A DNA stretch of 64,000 nt from Ulva prolifera (lineage: Eukaryota; Chlorophyta; Ulvophyceae; Ulvales; Ulvaceae): the NCBI GenBank assembly GCA_023078555.1, contig CM041196.1:6451652-6515651 (forward strand). Direction: 5' to 3'. The notes under the pieces are model-generated. The model had not been told where the DNA came from. It saw only the letters and a program-made list of their open reading frames with translations, and did not search any database. Numbering within the stretch: position 1 is the stretch's first letter; every line of letters begins with the position of its first letter. Shown here in pieces: positions 12,347-23,780 of the stretch. A program made the position numbers and the translations under genes.

Positions 12347-12469
12347 CAGTGGTGGGTCGTCGGGCCAAGTGACACCCATCACCTCCGGACCATTAGGTGT
12401 AATTTCTATAATCTCTATGATTTCTGGGTGGCAGCCCCCTGCGGGAATGGTAGATGGCAACCGGCTCTG
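12347..12469 (-). mobile_element. hAT-like MITE, copy 6
   Basis: Begins CAGTGGTGGGTCGTCGGGCC and carries the core (inverse orientation) ATTTCTGGGTGGCAGCC. Flanks CAAGGCAT (12339-12346) and CAAGGCAC (12470-12477) form a 7/8 target duplication. It lies about 30 bp beyond the stop of M3. Confidence 0.7.
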
Positions 12470-12500
12470 CAAGGCACACACCTGCACCGCGATATCCCGC

Positions 12501-14050
12501 TCACCTCACACCACCGACTCCTCGGCGGTCACATCTACGGACTTTCAGGGTCTCCGAGTGCACGAGCTGCTGTCCTGCTGCTCCGTCTTCACAGTCATCC
12601 AGATGCATCACCGCCCAGCACGCCCGCCTTGGCAAGGATGTCTGCATCCCGATGATGTACGCCACCGTGGCAGCCGGCGCGGCCAGCACGGCCAGCACAA
12701 GCTGCAGCCATGCCTGCCAGATCCATGAAGAGAAGATGAATTCGCGCCACACAGGCGTGTAGTCTCCTCTTGCACACTGCAACATGCCGGCCTCACATGG
12801 GCACGCCGCGTATGGCTCGAGCGGTTGGCCTGCGTACGAGTACCACTGAGACCTCCAGCGTGGGTCAGTGCACCTCACGAAGGACGACTCTGGGTCCGGC
12901 CGCCAGATGTCAAGGAAGGTGCGTGGGACGGACGCCTCGGTCGGCCACAAGAGAGACGCCGCCGTGGGGTCATACTCCGAGATGCCTGCCACACACTCTG
13001 CACACGATGCATTTAAATTTGTTTTGATCAAGCACCCAACATGGTCCTGTGTTGGATGGTGTGGAGGCAGGTGTGTGGAATCAATGAGTGCTTGCGGATT
13101 CTGTTGCAGTCAGATGCAGAAACGATAGCGCTGCACTGAATGCACATCATGATGGCAGCAGCTTGGAGCTTGTCTTGAGGTCCTAGACTGCAGCAGTGAC
13201 CGGGCTCGCTGCGTCTGGATCACTGCAGTGAATCTCTGGACATCTACTCTCTGGATGGCACTCCCAAAACTGTTGCAATGCAATACAAGCCTGGGCCTGG
13301 TGCCTGGACGGCCGGGAACAACTTTCTGCTCATGCATATGGCTTCGTGTGGCTTCACGTTGACTCAGCACCGCATGGGAATCGGCAGCTTGACAACTTTG
13401 AAGTGGCGCAAGTGATGCCCGCCGCTCGCTAGAAACGTGTGCCGCGCATATTATTACACAGAGCGGCACCGTGATGTGCACATGTCGGGAACCAAATTGC
13501 CAGGAATCAACCTATTGTTGTACTCTCAATTTTTGGGGGACTGCACACTGCCAGGCTGTTCACAAGACTGCAACCTGTTGACTGCATAGTAGCTGTGGTG
13601 GAGCATACCACGGTATTCAGCGTAGCAAGCCCCCTTGCCGGCGCTGTGGCCGACCTCTGTCACTACATGTAGAACCACCACCACAGCCAGCACAGCAGCA
13701 GGGACGGCAAGAAGTAGACACGCCAGCCTGCCACTAAACCTCCGCTGCAGCTTGCGTGCATCGTGCATGCAGCTGACGCAAGTCTTGCGGACCATGTCAG
13801 CGGCTCTTGAGCTTGGGGCCAAGCTCGGGGCAGAGGCCGAGCCGGAGCCCTCACGCCTGCAGACATCCGGCGAAGCTGCTGCTGTGGATGCTCTGTCAGC
13901 GCTGCATCTGGCAACAGCCTCATCTGCCAGTGCATGCTCTTTCTTCAGGGCCTCTGTCGCATCCATGTTAACAACGTTGGGTAGGCATGCATGTGCCCCG
14001 CTACTGGACTCTTCAATGGCGTCTGCGGTGGGCTGCGTGGACGTCTGCAC
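12501..14050 (-). CDS. A-type two-helix loop protein M3 (family member)
   Basis: Predicted exons 14050-13609 and 12997-12501 (312 residues). Exon 1: a long polar tail beginning MQTSTQPTADAIEESSSG, a basic stretch KLQRRFSGR, helix 1 (LLLAVPAAVLAVVVVLHVVT) and GACYAEYR, donor GTATGC. Exon 2: ECVAGISEYDPTAASLLWP, SVPRTFLDIW, ACPCEAGMLQC, helix 2 (LVLAVLAAPAATVAYIIGMQ) and a tail ending GVGGVR, stop. Sequence and intron phase match M6 and P3. It follows M2 by about 0.8 kb and closes the first minus-strand cassette. No known family recognised. Confidence 0.72.
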
Positions 14051-14820
14051 ATTTGGAGGGTCTGACCTAGGAGCTCCTGTACAATGATGGTGTCAACGTC
14101 GAGCTGCTGGGTAGTGTCATAAATGGTACCAAATATCGCGTACCATCTGTGATCTGTATGCGCCAGGGCATGCTAGTTGTAGCGCTGCCCCGGGCCATGC
14201 ATTCAGGTGCTGGAGTGCTGTGACCATACGTTCCCGGACCACGCTAGTCACGCAATTTGCTGCACCCCTCGGCCTCAGCTTTCTCACAGAGTGGGTTGGA
14301 GACTGCCAGTACTAGTGTAATATAACCAATTGGAAAAAGTTGAAGCTACTGTGCAGATGACTCAGCTCACAAGGCTTGCGGCCAGAACATTCCGTTGCTT
14401 AAATACAACACTGACGGATGGACTCCAGTCGGACTCTCAGACTGGGCTTCACCACCGATAGGAAAGCTGTCCAACCAGCGGCCACGGCAATTGCATACAT
14501 GTGCTAGAATGGATCACGCAGAAGCAGCGTGCACGTGCTCCGGAATCATGGATTCCATTTGATTCGGGCGAGGTTCTCTGGCTGTATTTTTTTCTGCCAG
14601 AAAAAAGTGAGCATGTCAGTGAGCATGTACTCGTGTGTACTGCATTCATGATGCAACACGATAGACGTGAAGCACGCGGTCGTGAAATGCGCCCCCAAGC
14701 ACTTGGGAGGAACAAGCACCCGATGAGCGAGAGCGTGCCTCATGCATATGGGAGTCCCATGATGGGACCGTGTACACAGATCGTCGCTCATATGCCGCTC
14801 ATGATTGCGCGTGACCACGC

Positions 14821-17183
14821 TCATACACGAGAGCACACCTGAGGCCCTGAGGGCATGGCTGAAACGGCTCGCTGGGCACGGCTGAGCGGGTCCTTGTAAA
14901 TCTTCAAGGCGCGCCGCAGCGCCCAGGCCAACGGCAACGCCAGAAGCAGCGTCGTCGCCACCACGAGCACCGCAATGCGTTGCTGGGTGTCACTGACACT
15001 CTGCAGCTTGCGGCACGCTGCAAGAAGCAGTAGCGCTGGCTCAAAATGCTGGCAACACGTGGGGACACGCATACAGAGACATCAGCATGGTCCATTGCTG
15101 CATGTATGGTGATGAATTGGGCTTCACGGCCCCAACCCACGTGAGCCCCAGAGCACATGTGCAGAAACCTGACCCATCCCCACAGCATCACCTTCGGGTC
15201 AAAACATAATGTATGCATGGCCACGACAAGGACGAATGTCGACTCTGTAAGCAGTGTCAGCAACACACATGATCGTATCAGCATCATAGGGCTCCTGCCC
15301 TCCCTGCACGCCCCTATGTATGAGCAGCGAGGCAGCCACCTCAGGCTGGATCAAACACAAGGACCGGCCGGCCCTCACCGCTGCTACACCAGCAGGTGCG
15401 TGCCTGAACCACCGTGTGACATGTCTTTCAAACTGTGTGTATGCATCACATCGCGCACACTTCTATGTATGGTGATGGCGCACCTTCTTGCCCGCACGTG
15501 CATGTGTAGCATTCATATGTGCACCCGGGCCCACGGCTTTCGTGAGGCGGACGGGACCTCCCGTCGAGCCAGCCGCGAGGCGCTGTGCACACCTGCAACG
15601 GCCAGCTGGAGGCCCCGACGGCCACACAGGCACACAGCAGCAGTGATGACCCCACGAGCATCGGCAGCAGGGCGGCGGGGAGCGCGGCCCCCAGCAGCAG
15701 CTCTCCCGCCGCCCGCCGCTGCTTCACGCTCCACATGCACCAGCACGCACGCACGCGCCGCGCCGCGCGCTGCGCCGCATCCCAAGCAGCCCGCCCAGCA
15801 CCAGTCCAGCCTTGGCCGCTGCGGGTGTTGGATTCACCAGAGTGTGCAGGAGTGGCATCCAAGTGCACACTTTCAGGTTGCCCGCGCATCCACATGCATA
15901 TGCAGGCGTACACCCCCCCCAGCACCCCACACGTGTACGGCACAGCAGACAGCATGGACGGCACCTGAAGTACTTTTGGCAGAATATTCATGCGCACGCC
16001 AAGCACCTCCCCCACCGTGCCGCACATGATGCCGTTCATTGCGCCAGACAGCACATATATCGGCATACGGAGCCTCTGTAGCCACGGTGCCGCCACCAGC
16101 GCGCTGGCGAGCGCTACGCACGGAAAAAGGCAGGAGGTCGCCAGTAGCCACAAGACATCGATATTCCTCACTGACCGGATCACCTGTTCCTCCCATTCGC
16201 GGTAGGATGCCGGTGCGTGGGCACACTCTGCTGCAGCATGAGTGCACTGAACCTCGGCTTCTGGACAGGCATCCGCGCCGCCATATGCATGGTCGGATGC
16301 GCTGGGCGACAACACTTCACTGCAGGCCGTCGTATTGTGGAAGTTGACAGGGAAATGTCGGGGTAGGGCGCCTTCAAAGGGCCACTGTAGCTGCACTGCA
16401 CTCACATTGCCGGCGGCCGAACACTCTGCAGAAGGCACGTATACGTATCTTTGCAGCGAGAAGTGCAGCCATTAATTATGTGTTGGTAACATAGGCACTG
16501 TGCACGTACTACACGTACAGCAAGCGACTTCACCTCTTGGCACAGCCCAACACATGTTTCTGAGTGCTCGTCAGCGACGAGGATGTCATCGGGCATGTGC
16601 ACACTGGCGGACATGGCCCTCGTACCAATACGTGTGCACATGTGCTGAAGAACCCCCTCACGAGGTGATCATGGCGGTACCGGTGCTGCTACATGTATGT
16701 GATGCACTCTGATGAAAGTCGCAGCCAAACCAGGACACCAGCTCCACCGGCCGGTGGGGCATTATAACATTGTCAGCCTGGACCATACTGTCAGCCTGGA
16801 CACGTCCTCAAACCACGCAATTGTGACTGACAAGCCCAGGCAGCCGGCAGCACACCTCGGTACGCTTGATAGCAGCCATGCACCACAGCCTGCTGGGAGG
16901 TGATTGCACTGGACTCAGCGTGACGGGCCAATGCAAACATGGTCAGAGGGAGCACCATGGCCAGCACAAGCAGAGCACGGCTGACGGGGCGGCGAAACCA
17001 ATGCCGAGCCATGTCTGCAGTCACCCACATGCTGCGTCCCTCTAAGCTCCGAGTCCATGGCTGAGTCAGGAGCGGTTGCAAATGCGCATGTCCATGGTAC
17101 GGGGCCCCACGCACGAACTCATCTCCTGCATCTCGGAAGTCAGCCTGGACGTCGGCATGTGCATCGCCCGCCTGATCCTCCTC
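14821..17183 (-). CDS. B-type four-helix loop protein M2 (family member)
   Basis: Predicted exons 17183-16856, 16425-15484 and 15017-14821 (488 residues; an upstream start exon is likely and not identified). Exon A holds helix 1 (ALLVLAMVLPLTMFALA) and VHGCYQAYR. Exon B reads ECSAAGNVSAVQLQWPFEGA, FHNTTACSEV with a sequon, VQCTHAAAECAHAP, helix 2, a long central region with basic residues and helix 3 (LLLGAALPAALLPMLVGSS). The 3' limit of exon B is the least certain point. The 197-bp last exon encodes ACRKLQSVSDTQQRIAVLVV, helix 4 and a tail to TGA, and matches M5 in length and phase. It follows M1 and precedes M3. Confidence 0.7.
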
Positions 17184-17685
17184 CTGCAAGGAACGGGTGC
17201 GTGGGTGATGGTTGCGGTGCTCTGCGGGCGATATCCATTCAAGACGACAGTGCATGCTCCGTGTTTGTGTGTATGTCTCACGGCCTTGACCCTATACTTG
17301 GCATTGCACTGACAGTGGTCTCAGTGGCTAGCAGTGCACTGTTTTGGAACGCACATGTGGACTGCAGTGCATCCCCATTCTAGATTGAGCAGACGCACGC
17401 TGCAAACCGGACTGCAGTTCGTGGGGGAAAAAAAAGCGCACAGCTGCGTATATATGTATGCGCTCACGAGGAACGGGCAGGTACTGCAGGGATGAAGCCA
17501 ACAAGACACAATCTCAGACACAGCGTGATGTGTGTATGCCCGCAAAAACCGTAGCAGCACTGCCGTGACTCTGCCGATTCGGAATCGGCACCATGCCTGA
17601 ACGCACGGATCCACGCACCACGACATGTTCCTGGGTGACCCACTGACGAGCTTGTAATGGACGTAGACTACATGTCCAATGGGTT

Positions 17686-17975
17686 GAGGACGGATTGAAA
17701 GCTACCCCCTCCGTTTCAGGAGGTCGTGGGTTTGATTCTGCGTGCGCTTTGGGAATCGAAACGCGAAACGCGGCCGCGGCCGTACGTGACCATCTCGCTT
17801 AGCACAGGAGGAGGCCCTGTGAGTTGCGTACGGTCGTCTGAGGGGGGTTTCCAGGTGGTTTACCCCTTCGGCATATGTGGTCCCGTTAATTTGGAGTTGT
17901 CAATGTCCAATAGGAATCCTATTATTGGATACGGCTCAGTAAATTCAGATTTACTTTACTTGAATTTACATGCTG
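17686..17975 (+). repeat. S1 SINE-like repeat, long copy 1
   Basis: Starts GAGGACGGATTGAAAGC, contains a stem-loop CCTCC-GTTTCA-GGAGG, a tRNA-type B box (GGGTTTGATTC) and ends with the tail GGCTCAGTAAATTCAGATTT. It aligns nearly base for base with 43008-43256. The head looks like a pol III promoter but no complete tRNA cloverleaf is present. It lies between M1 and M2. Confidence 0.7.
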
Positions 17976-18242
17976 CGTCAAGCTGCGACAAAAAGTGCCC
18001 CGCAATGTGGCAAGAAACACGCCGCTACGCATCGGCATTAATCCATAGCTAATGTTGATAGCGCTGCAGATCTCAGCACGACACCGAAACGTAAAGACTC
18101 CAAATCCAGCATACATGCTTCATGCATATCCTACAGCGAATACTCTCCGTGCAGTCGAAGAGTTTGTAGGCTCGAGATTCACTCTGAAGGCCAACATGTC
18201 CTATATGCATGCACAGCTGGGCTCATGCATACATATGTACAT

Positions 18243-20853
18243 CTAAAAGCATGCATTGAACGGCTGAGAACTTGCGACTTGACTCTTGCATAATCGGATA
18301 TCGTCAGCTGGGCTGCAACTGTCAGTGTGGCAGCACCAGACCCGCACCTCAGTACTGTAGTACTTCGGTGGCACTACAGTGCCACCGAGTCGTGGGACAT
18401 AGGCCCCCCTCAGGCTGTTCGATGCCTGGACCGGTGTGCCAGTGGCGTCTGAGGTCCGCGACGCGGCAGCTGCAGCCGCGCCTGTCTCGCCTGTGATGCA
18501 AGCATCATATGCATCTGTGGCATCTTCCGGCTGGTGCCGATCTTCATGGTCGTCTGCAACAGTCAAGACACCGCATAGCTCTGATGAGCCCGGTCCGGCT
18601 GCTGCAGCAGCTCTGCTCCGCCTGAGTGCGCAGCATGTTGAACAACACCAGGCGATGGCCGGGGCGCAGCGGAGCGCGAAAGCTGCAAGGAAACACACGC
18701 CTGCTGCAGTCTGCCGAACTTTCCAGACTTGATATCGGGCATCAGCCACTTTGCTCGGCCAATACTCATCGCTGCCAAATGGCTCGCGCCATGTCAAAGG
18801 CGTCAATCCAGCCTGGTTGCTGTCTGCAAGTCAGATTTGATATGTCCAGATGTGTTTAAGCAATTGTTCAAACTCAGTCAAGCACAATGCACTATGCATA
18901 TGTCCGGATCCGGAGCGGCATGTTCGGTCACTGTTCTGCATGAGGGGGGTCTGCACTCAGTGCTCTACAACCCGCGTATTTTATGGAGGGATTCCCGCTG
19001 AGTTTTTCCATGTTTCAGAGGGCAAGCACCGCTGGTATGCTGAAATTTCGGAGGGCTATCCCGCCGTAATTGTTTTTGTCTGCAGGGATGCCAAAAACAT
19101 TTTGGCCTCGCTGCGCTCGCAATCATATATGTCTGCTGAAGTATGATAGTGAGGAAAATCCTTTGCATTCAATGTGTGTGAAGTTCATATACATTTACCT
19201 CCAAGGCCTGTTTGTGTGGGCAACAACAGCAACATACACATTCAGTCGCCCTCTTGCATACCAGAGGTCAGCACGCGCTCTAACTCATCACGCTCAATGT
19301 CCTGCTCATCATCATTGTCACTATAACCTACCTCCTCACCACCTTCAGTACCTGGAAGCACATCATACAAAACAGCGTCCCACGCCTCATCAGGCTGCAT
19401 GGCTACTGCCTCAGCAAGCTTACGGACGAGGAGGCCACAATTTGAATCTTTCACAAATTTCGCATACATGTCTATCATGGTGAGTGCACCCTCCTTATCA
19501 TCTATGGGCCTGTTGGGATCAAAATGCTGCTCGCGAAAGTCTTCGAATGTGATAGCTTGTTTCACACGTATTTGAGAGTCAAGGGTGGCCACATGCGTCG
19601 ATAACATCAGCGGTCGTATGATCACCGCCTAGCTGACTTCTCGCAGCCTGGTTCGTGCCGGACGTGCTAGCAACCTCATCACGAGCGCGCTTTCTGGGGG
19701 CTGACCCCTTGAAACCGAACCGACTAAGCATATCTCAAAGCGACAGGTGCACACAGCGTCTATTGGCACTTTGGGCTGTGCTTCGCAACATTATGTAGCG
19801 ATACAGAGCCAGCGTGTTGCGGCTACGGAGCAAAGCATCCAGTGACGTCTCGGAAAGTGCACCTGATCATGAGGGCACTGTGCACCTAGGTGCAGCTGCT
19901 CGTCAAGATCGCTCGCTTCGCTCGCTCGTGTGCTCGCAGCATTATCAATGTGAACACATCCCGCCCGCTGCGCTCGCACGTCGCACATTTCAGCGGGCAA
20001 GACCGCTCAGACGCCCGAGACACAGCGGGCTGCGCCCGCTGGCATTTGCTGTAACAGCCCAGTTTCAGCGGCGTAAACCGTCGACTTTTCAAAATCTTGG
20101 CGGCATAATCAGGAAAAACGTCTATTTCAGCGGGAAAACCGGCGGTTTGTAGAGCACTGGTCTGCACTCGGGCCATGCACACGTCCACCGGGAACGCGAG
20201 CCACTCAGACATCGCCCAGGGCCCTGGGCGGTGTCTATAGACTCACAATAACATACTGAATGCACACAGGCGGTCCCTGGGCGAAACGTAGAAAGGTGCC
20301 CAGGTAAAGGCCTTCTGCATGCTTGAGCATGGCTAGGCCAGCTGGCCATTTTACAAAGACAAAAATCTGTGCAACAACTTGAATCGCAGGCCGGTCGCAC
20401 CCATTAGTATCCAGGACGTGCAGAGCAGCACGCCAGCGGGAATACTGCCAGTGAGCAACACGTGGATGGCAGAACAGGCAGAACGCCGCTCGAGCTCAAG
20501 GCGTTGCTCAGTGCCTGCACGTTCACCAGCTTCTTGCGCATACCGGTAAAAAGTTTAGTTTCTTGACGTCTGTTCATGTGATGCGCACACGTCGAGCTTG
20601 CAAGGGCACCTTCCAGCATTGGAATGAGCGTGAACATGGGTGAATCCGTCGAGGATTCACTGAACTGCAAGCTGATTACGCACAAGAGCGTACGGTAATT
20701 ACAATGCGATGCAAGGGCGTCCCCTTCAAGTTCAGCTGCAGACTCTACATCTATTCCAAGACTCGGATCATCACCAGCAGCACCGGTTTCGCCGAGCGAT
20801 GATTGAACGTACGGCAAGGTCTGCACACTCTCTGCATCTCCTGGTGAAGACAT
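18243..20853 (-). CDS. T2-type two-helix protein M1, cysteine-poor loop
   Basis: The last exon (18823-18243, 193 codons) is well supported: DSNQAGLTPLTWREPFGSDE, then VRQTAAGVCFLAAFAL and helix 2, aligned with P1, P4 and M4, and a long tail ending QPFNACF. The acceptor is ACTTGCAG and phase 1. Two upstream exons are plausible by phase: 20853-20694 (MSSPGDAESVQTLPYVQSSL, acidic tail) and 20514-20401 (helix 1, AIHVLLTGSIPAGVLLCTSW, donor GTGCGA), giving 284 residues in all. Unlike the other T2 members, the loop lacks both the CxxYxG cysteine and the CY partner. The large intron holds repeats R3 and R4 and an unrelated ORF. Confidence 0.5.
18935..19080 (+). repeat. Dispersed repeat R4, copy 1
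   Basis: GTCTGCACTCAGTGCTCTAC, TTCCCGCTGAGTTTTTCC and repeated TTTCAGAGGG/TTTCGGAGGG words resemble the inverse of 20025-20180. It lies in the predicted large intron of M1. Confidence 0.5.
19242..19625 (-). CDS. Hypothetical protein, 127 codons, unlike its neighbours
   Basis: An open frame with protein-like composition: MIIRPLMLSTHVATLDSQIR, TFEDFREQHFDPNRPIDDKE, then an acidic end (SDNDDEQDIERDELERVLTS). It uses more A/T-ending codons than the surrounding family genes and has no helices for a membrane. It lies in the predicted intron of M1, same strand. I do not recognise it; a remnant of a mobile-element or viral ORF is possible, as is a small resident gene. Confidence 0.3.
   Translation of the reverse strand: MIIRPLMLSTHVATLDSQIRVKQAITFEDFREQHFDPNRPIDDKEGALTMIDMYAKFVKDSNCGLLVRKLAEAVAMQPDEAWDAVLYDVLPGTEGGEEVGYSDNDDEQDIERDELERVLTSGMQEGD
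20025..20310. repeat. R4 copy 2 (inverted) joined to R3 copy 3
   Basis: 20025-20180 is the inverse of the R4 repeat (CCAGTGCTCTACAAACCGCC on the minus strand, with repeated TTTCAGCGG words on plus). From 20160 the sequence CTCGGGCCATGCACACGTCC, CACCGGGAACGCGAG and CCCAGGGCCCTGGGCGGTGT follows R3. The two repeats therefore abut or are nested. Confidence 0.5.
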
Positions 20854-22191
20854 ATGGACTCGACAACACAGGCAGCCACAGCTGTACGTATACAGAGGCA
20901 CCCAAGCTGGCACCTAGCTGTACACACGTACCGGTACCGGCGTGCGGAGAGGAGACAAACTCTCGCGATGCACCGCGAATTTTTTTTTTACATTGCATCC
21001 AGCACTAGCCAGCTTTCTTATCAATGAACCGGCGGGCATCGGTAGGAAGGGTGAGCAAGCTGACCGCACGAAGACCACATTCAGTTGTGGATCAACTGTA
21101 GACACATGCTGACGCCACAGACGCGGTGATGTGGAAGGTGCACTGCATGTTTGATGACCTGCACAAAGATGCGGCCCCACGTCAATACGTGCTTCGTTGC
21201 AGGTTCTGTATTCACACTCTGTATTCATACGATACTATCTGAGGTCTGGAGCTTTACCTCGAGGCTGTGAGATAGTTGGCGTGAAGGAAAGCTTGAGTCT
21301 ACGCACAGCCTGGGTCAAAAGCACTTGCAGGTTCTACGGTGTGGCTGCGCATGTATGCGGAAGCACTGTTCAACAGAGAACTTCGTGCTGCAATCGTATA
21401 CACCCATTGATATTCCTGTAGCAGAGCTAGCTTGTATAAGAGCACATGTACAAGCCCACCGACACAGGCCCCCTTCCCCCCACTGTCTCGTGAAGATGCG
21501 TGTCTCGTGAAGAAGAGCCACCAGCCACAGCTCAATCTGCAATTACGGCGTGCTTGCATGATGCTGGCAAACAGTGTGAGAAGGTGGCTGTTCGTGGTTA
21601 AGGTTCCCTTTCCTCTCGGCAGACTGTGCTCTCACCTGTCGCCACATGCAACCATGCCACACGCCGGAGCCTGTGCCAGCAGTCCCGCTCGCACACGACC
21701 CGCTTGATATCCCGGCGGCGCCGTGAGAGCAGCATGCTGGAGGGTGCGCACGCGGGCGTCACGCACACTTCCACCCTCGACGGCAGAGCGCAGCAGGGAG
21801 CCCTGAAGCCTGCCGACCGGCGGCATGAGCACGGCTGCATTCAGCCGCAGCCGCCAGGGTGACGACACGGCCGTTCCACGCCGTCGCCGACAGAGCTGCC
21901 GCACACGCGGCAGCACCATTGTCAGATCGACTCCCCCCTGTGGCACTGCAGCACCTGGCTCCACCGCGACGCACGCCATGTGTCAACACAGGTTCGCGTG
22001 CGCCACTGATGGCGACGCGTTGCGCGCACAGAGCTTTGAGGCGGCACGGCGGAGCGCGCTCTGCGCCATCGCGCCCACGACACACTTCGGTGGCCTGTGT
22101 CAAACCGCAATTTCCAAGCTGAGTGCACACACATGCGCCACCCAGATCCACTCCTTGCGGCCCCCCTATAGCTACGCCCGCACGGCGGCCC
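20854..22191. other. Intergenic, no gene supported
   Basis: Between the M1 start and the cpSRP43 stop. Overlapping arginine- and proline-rich frames at 21.6-22.2 kb come from GC-rich sequence on both strands and are probably 3' UTR and flank of cpSRP43. No RNA gene seen. Confidence 0.5.
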
Positions 22192-23720
22192 TCATCGGGA
22201 CAGCGCCGGCGCAGCATCCGCCACGGCGCCCCCGTCTGCCGCCGCCGACGCCCCATTTGTGCCTGCCGCCTCGGGGCCCCCCCCGTTGGCGCCCCCACCG
22301 CTGCGTCTCCGCTCGGCCTCAAAGGCCCGTACAAGCGACGCGGCCAGGTTGTCCTCGTCCTCCCACGTCTCCGCGCCGCCGTCGCTCCACCGCGTGAGGT
22401 ACTCCCGCCCGCAGCTGCCCTCCACGTCCCGCACATCCAGGAGCTCCGTCGCCTCGGCGTACTCCAGGCCCGCCTCAAAGTCCTCTTTCACCTGCATCTG
22501 CCACATCACCCTCTAACCCAGTCTCGATCTGACGTGGCCCACTGCGAGCAATCAGTGGCATAGGTGACTCTTTTCTGGGTGAAGCGTGTTCCGTTATGTT
22601 GAATCAAAAGCATGCACCAGAGGCATAAGTGGCTGTCGGGGGAGTATGCAGGCACCGAAGTGATCCTCAGCTAGGGTCGCAGGATGATACGGGGCATTGT
22701 CAATGCGTCTGATGCCATGCAGATCAGCAGAATCAGCCCTCCTTGACGGGGCGGGGGAGGCAATGCTGTTGGGGAGGCAGCATTGATAAAGGCGGGAGGG
22801 GAAGGGCCCATACCTCATCTGAGACGAACTCCTCTGGCACCCAGGAGTCCGGGGCGCCGTCTCGCCAGCTGATGAGGTACATCGTGGGACCGTCCTCCCC
22901 GACGGCGGGCGTGCGCTTGCGCAGCACCGCCGCCGGCACCACATCCTCGTACTGGAAGTACGTGAACGCCTTGGCCACCTGCGCACACTCACAACGTGAC
23001 TGCATGCATGTCCCCCATGGTGTTGCGCCACCGAGGGCGCCAGGCCGAGCTTGCACAGGTTGTTGCATACATCTGCGCGAAATGACACGTCAGCGGCAGC
23101 ACGGCGAGCAGTCAGGCCCAGCACAGGTGAGCCCGGAGGCCGCTCCAACGGCGGTGCAGCCGGCTGTGAGAGCTGTGCTCGCTACGCGATCCTGGCAAGC
23201 ACACAGACAGACTCAGGCCGGCAGATCGGCAAGGACGCGGGGGCACGTCAGGGCCATGAACCCCTGTGCAGACGCCACGGCTGCCCCACCGCGGCCCGCA
23301 AATACACAGCGCCGCTCAGGTATCATGCCGTTCTGCATCGGCAACCTCCCACACACACGCACTGACACCCCCTGCAGTTTCAGCGCAGCCTGGGCCGGGA
23401 GAGAGGCTCATCAGAACCCTACTGGAACATGTCTTACAGATCCAGACTTCATGTCAAATTGTGGGGCAGGGGGGGGCACCGTTTCGAGGCGCATGCGCTG
23501 CTGGATGGCGGCCGCGGAGGTCATGCGCTCGCGCAGCGAGTCCAGGAGGCCGCAGACGTCGCGGCCCTGCCGGTCGGGCCGCGTCATGTCGGAGCCGCCC
23601 TCGAGCAGCGCGTTCACCGCGTCCACGTGCAGGTAGCCCGCCGCCATGTGCAGCGGCGTATAGCCCTCCGGGTCTTGCACGTCCACATCCGCACCTGCAC
23701 GCATGGCCGCCCGCTTGCCG

Positions 23721-23780
<60 letters not shown>

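Noticed and set aside
15157..16029. 290-codon plus-strand ORF
   Set aside because: Antisense shadow of M2 exon B, whose frame is conserved in M5, P2 and P5.
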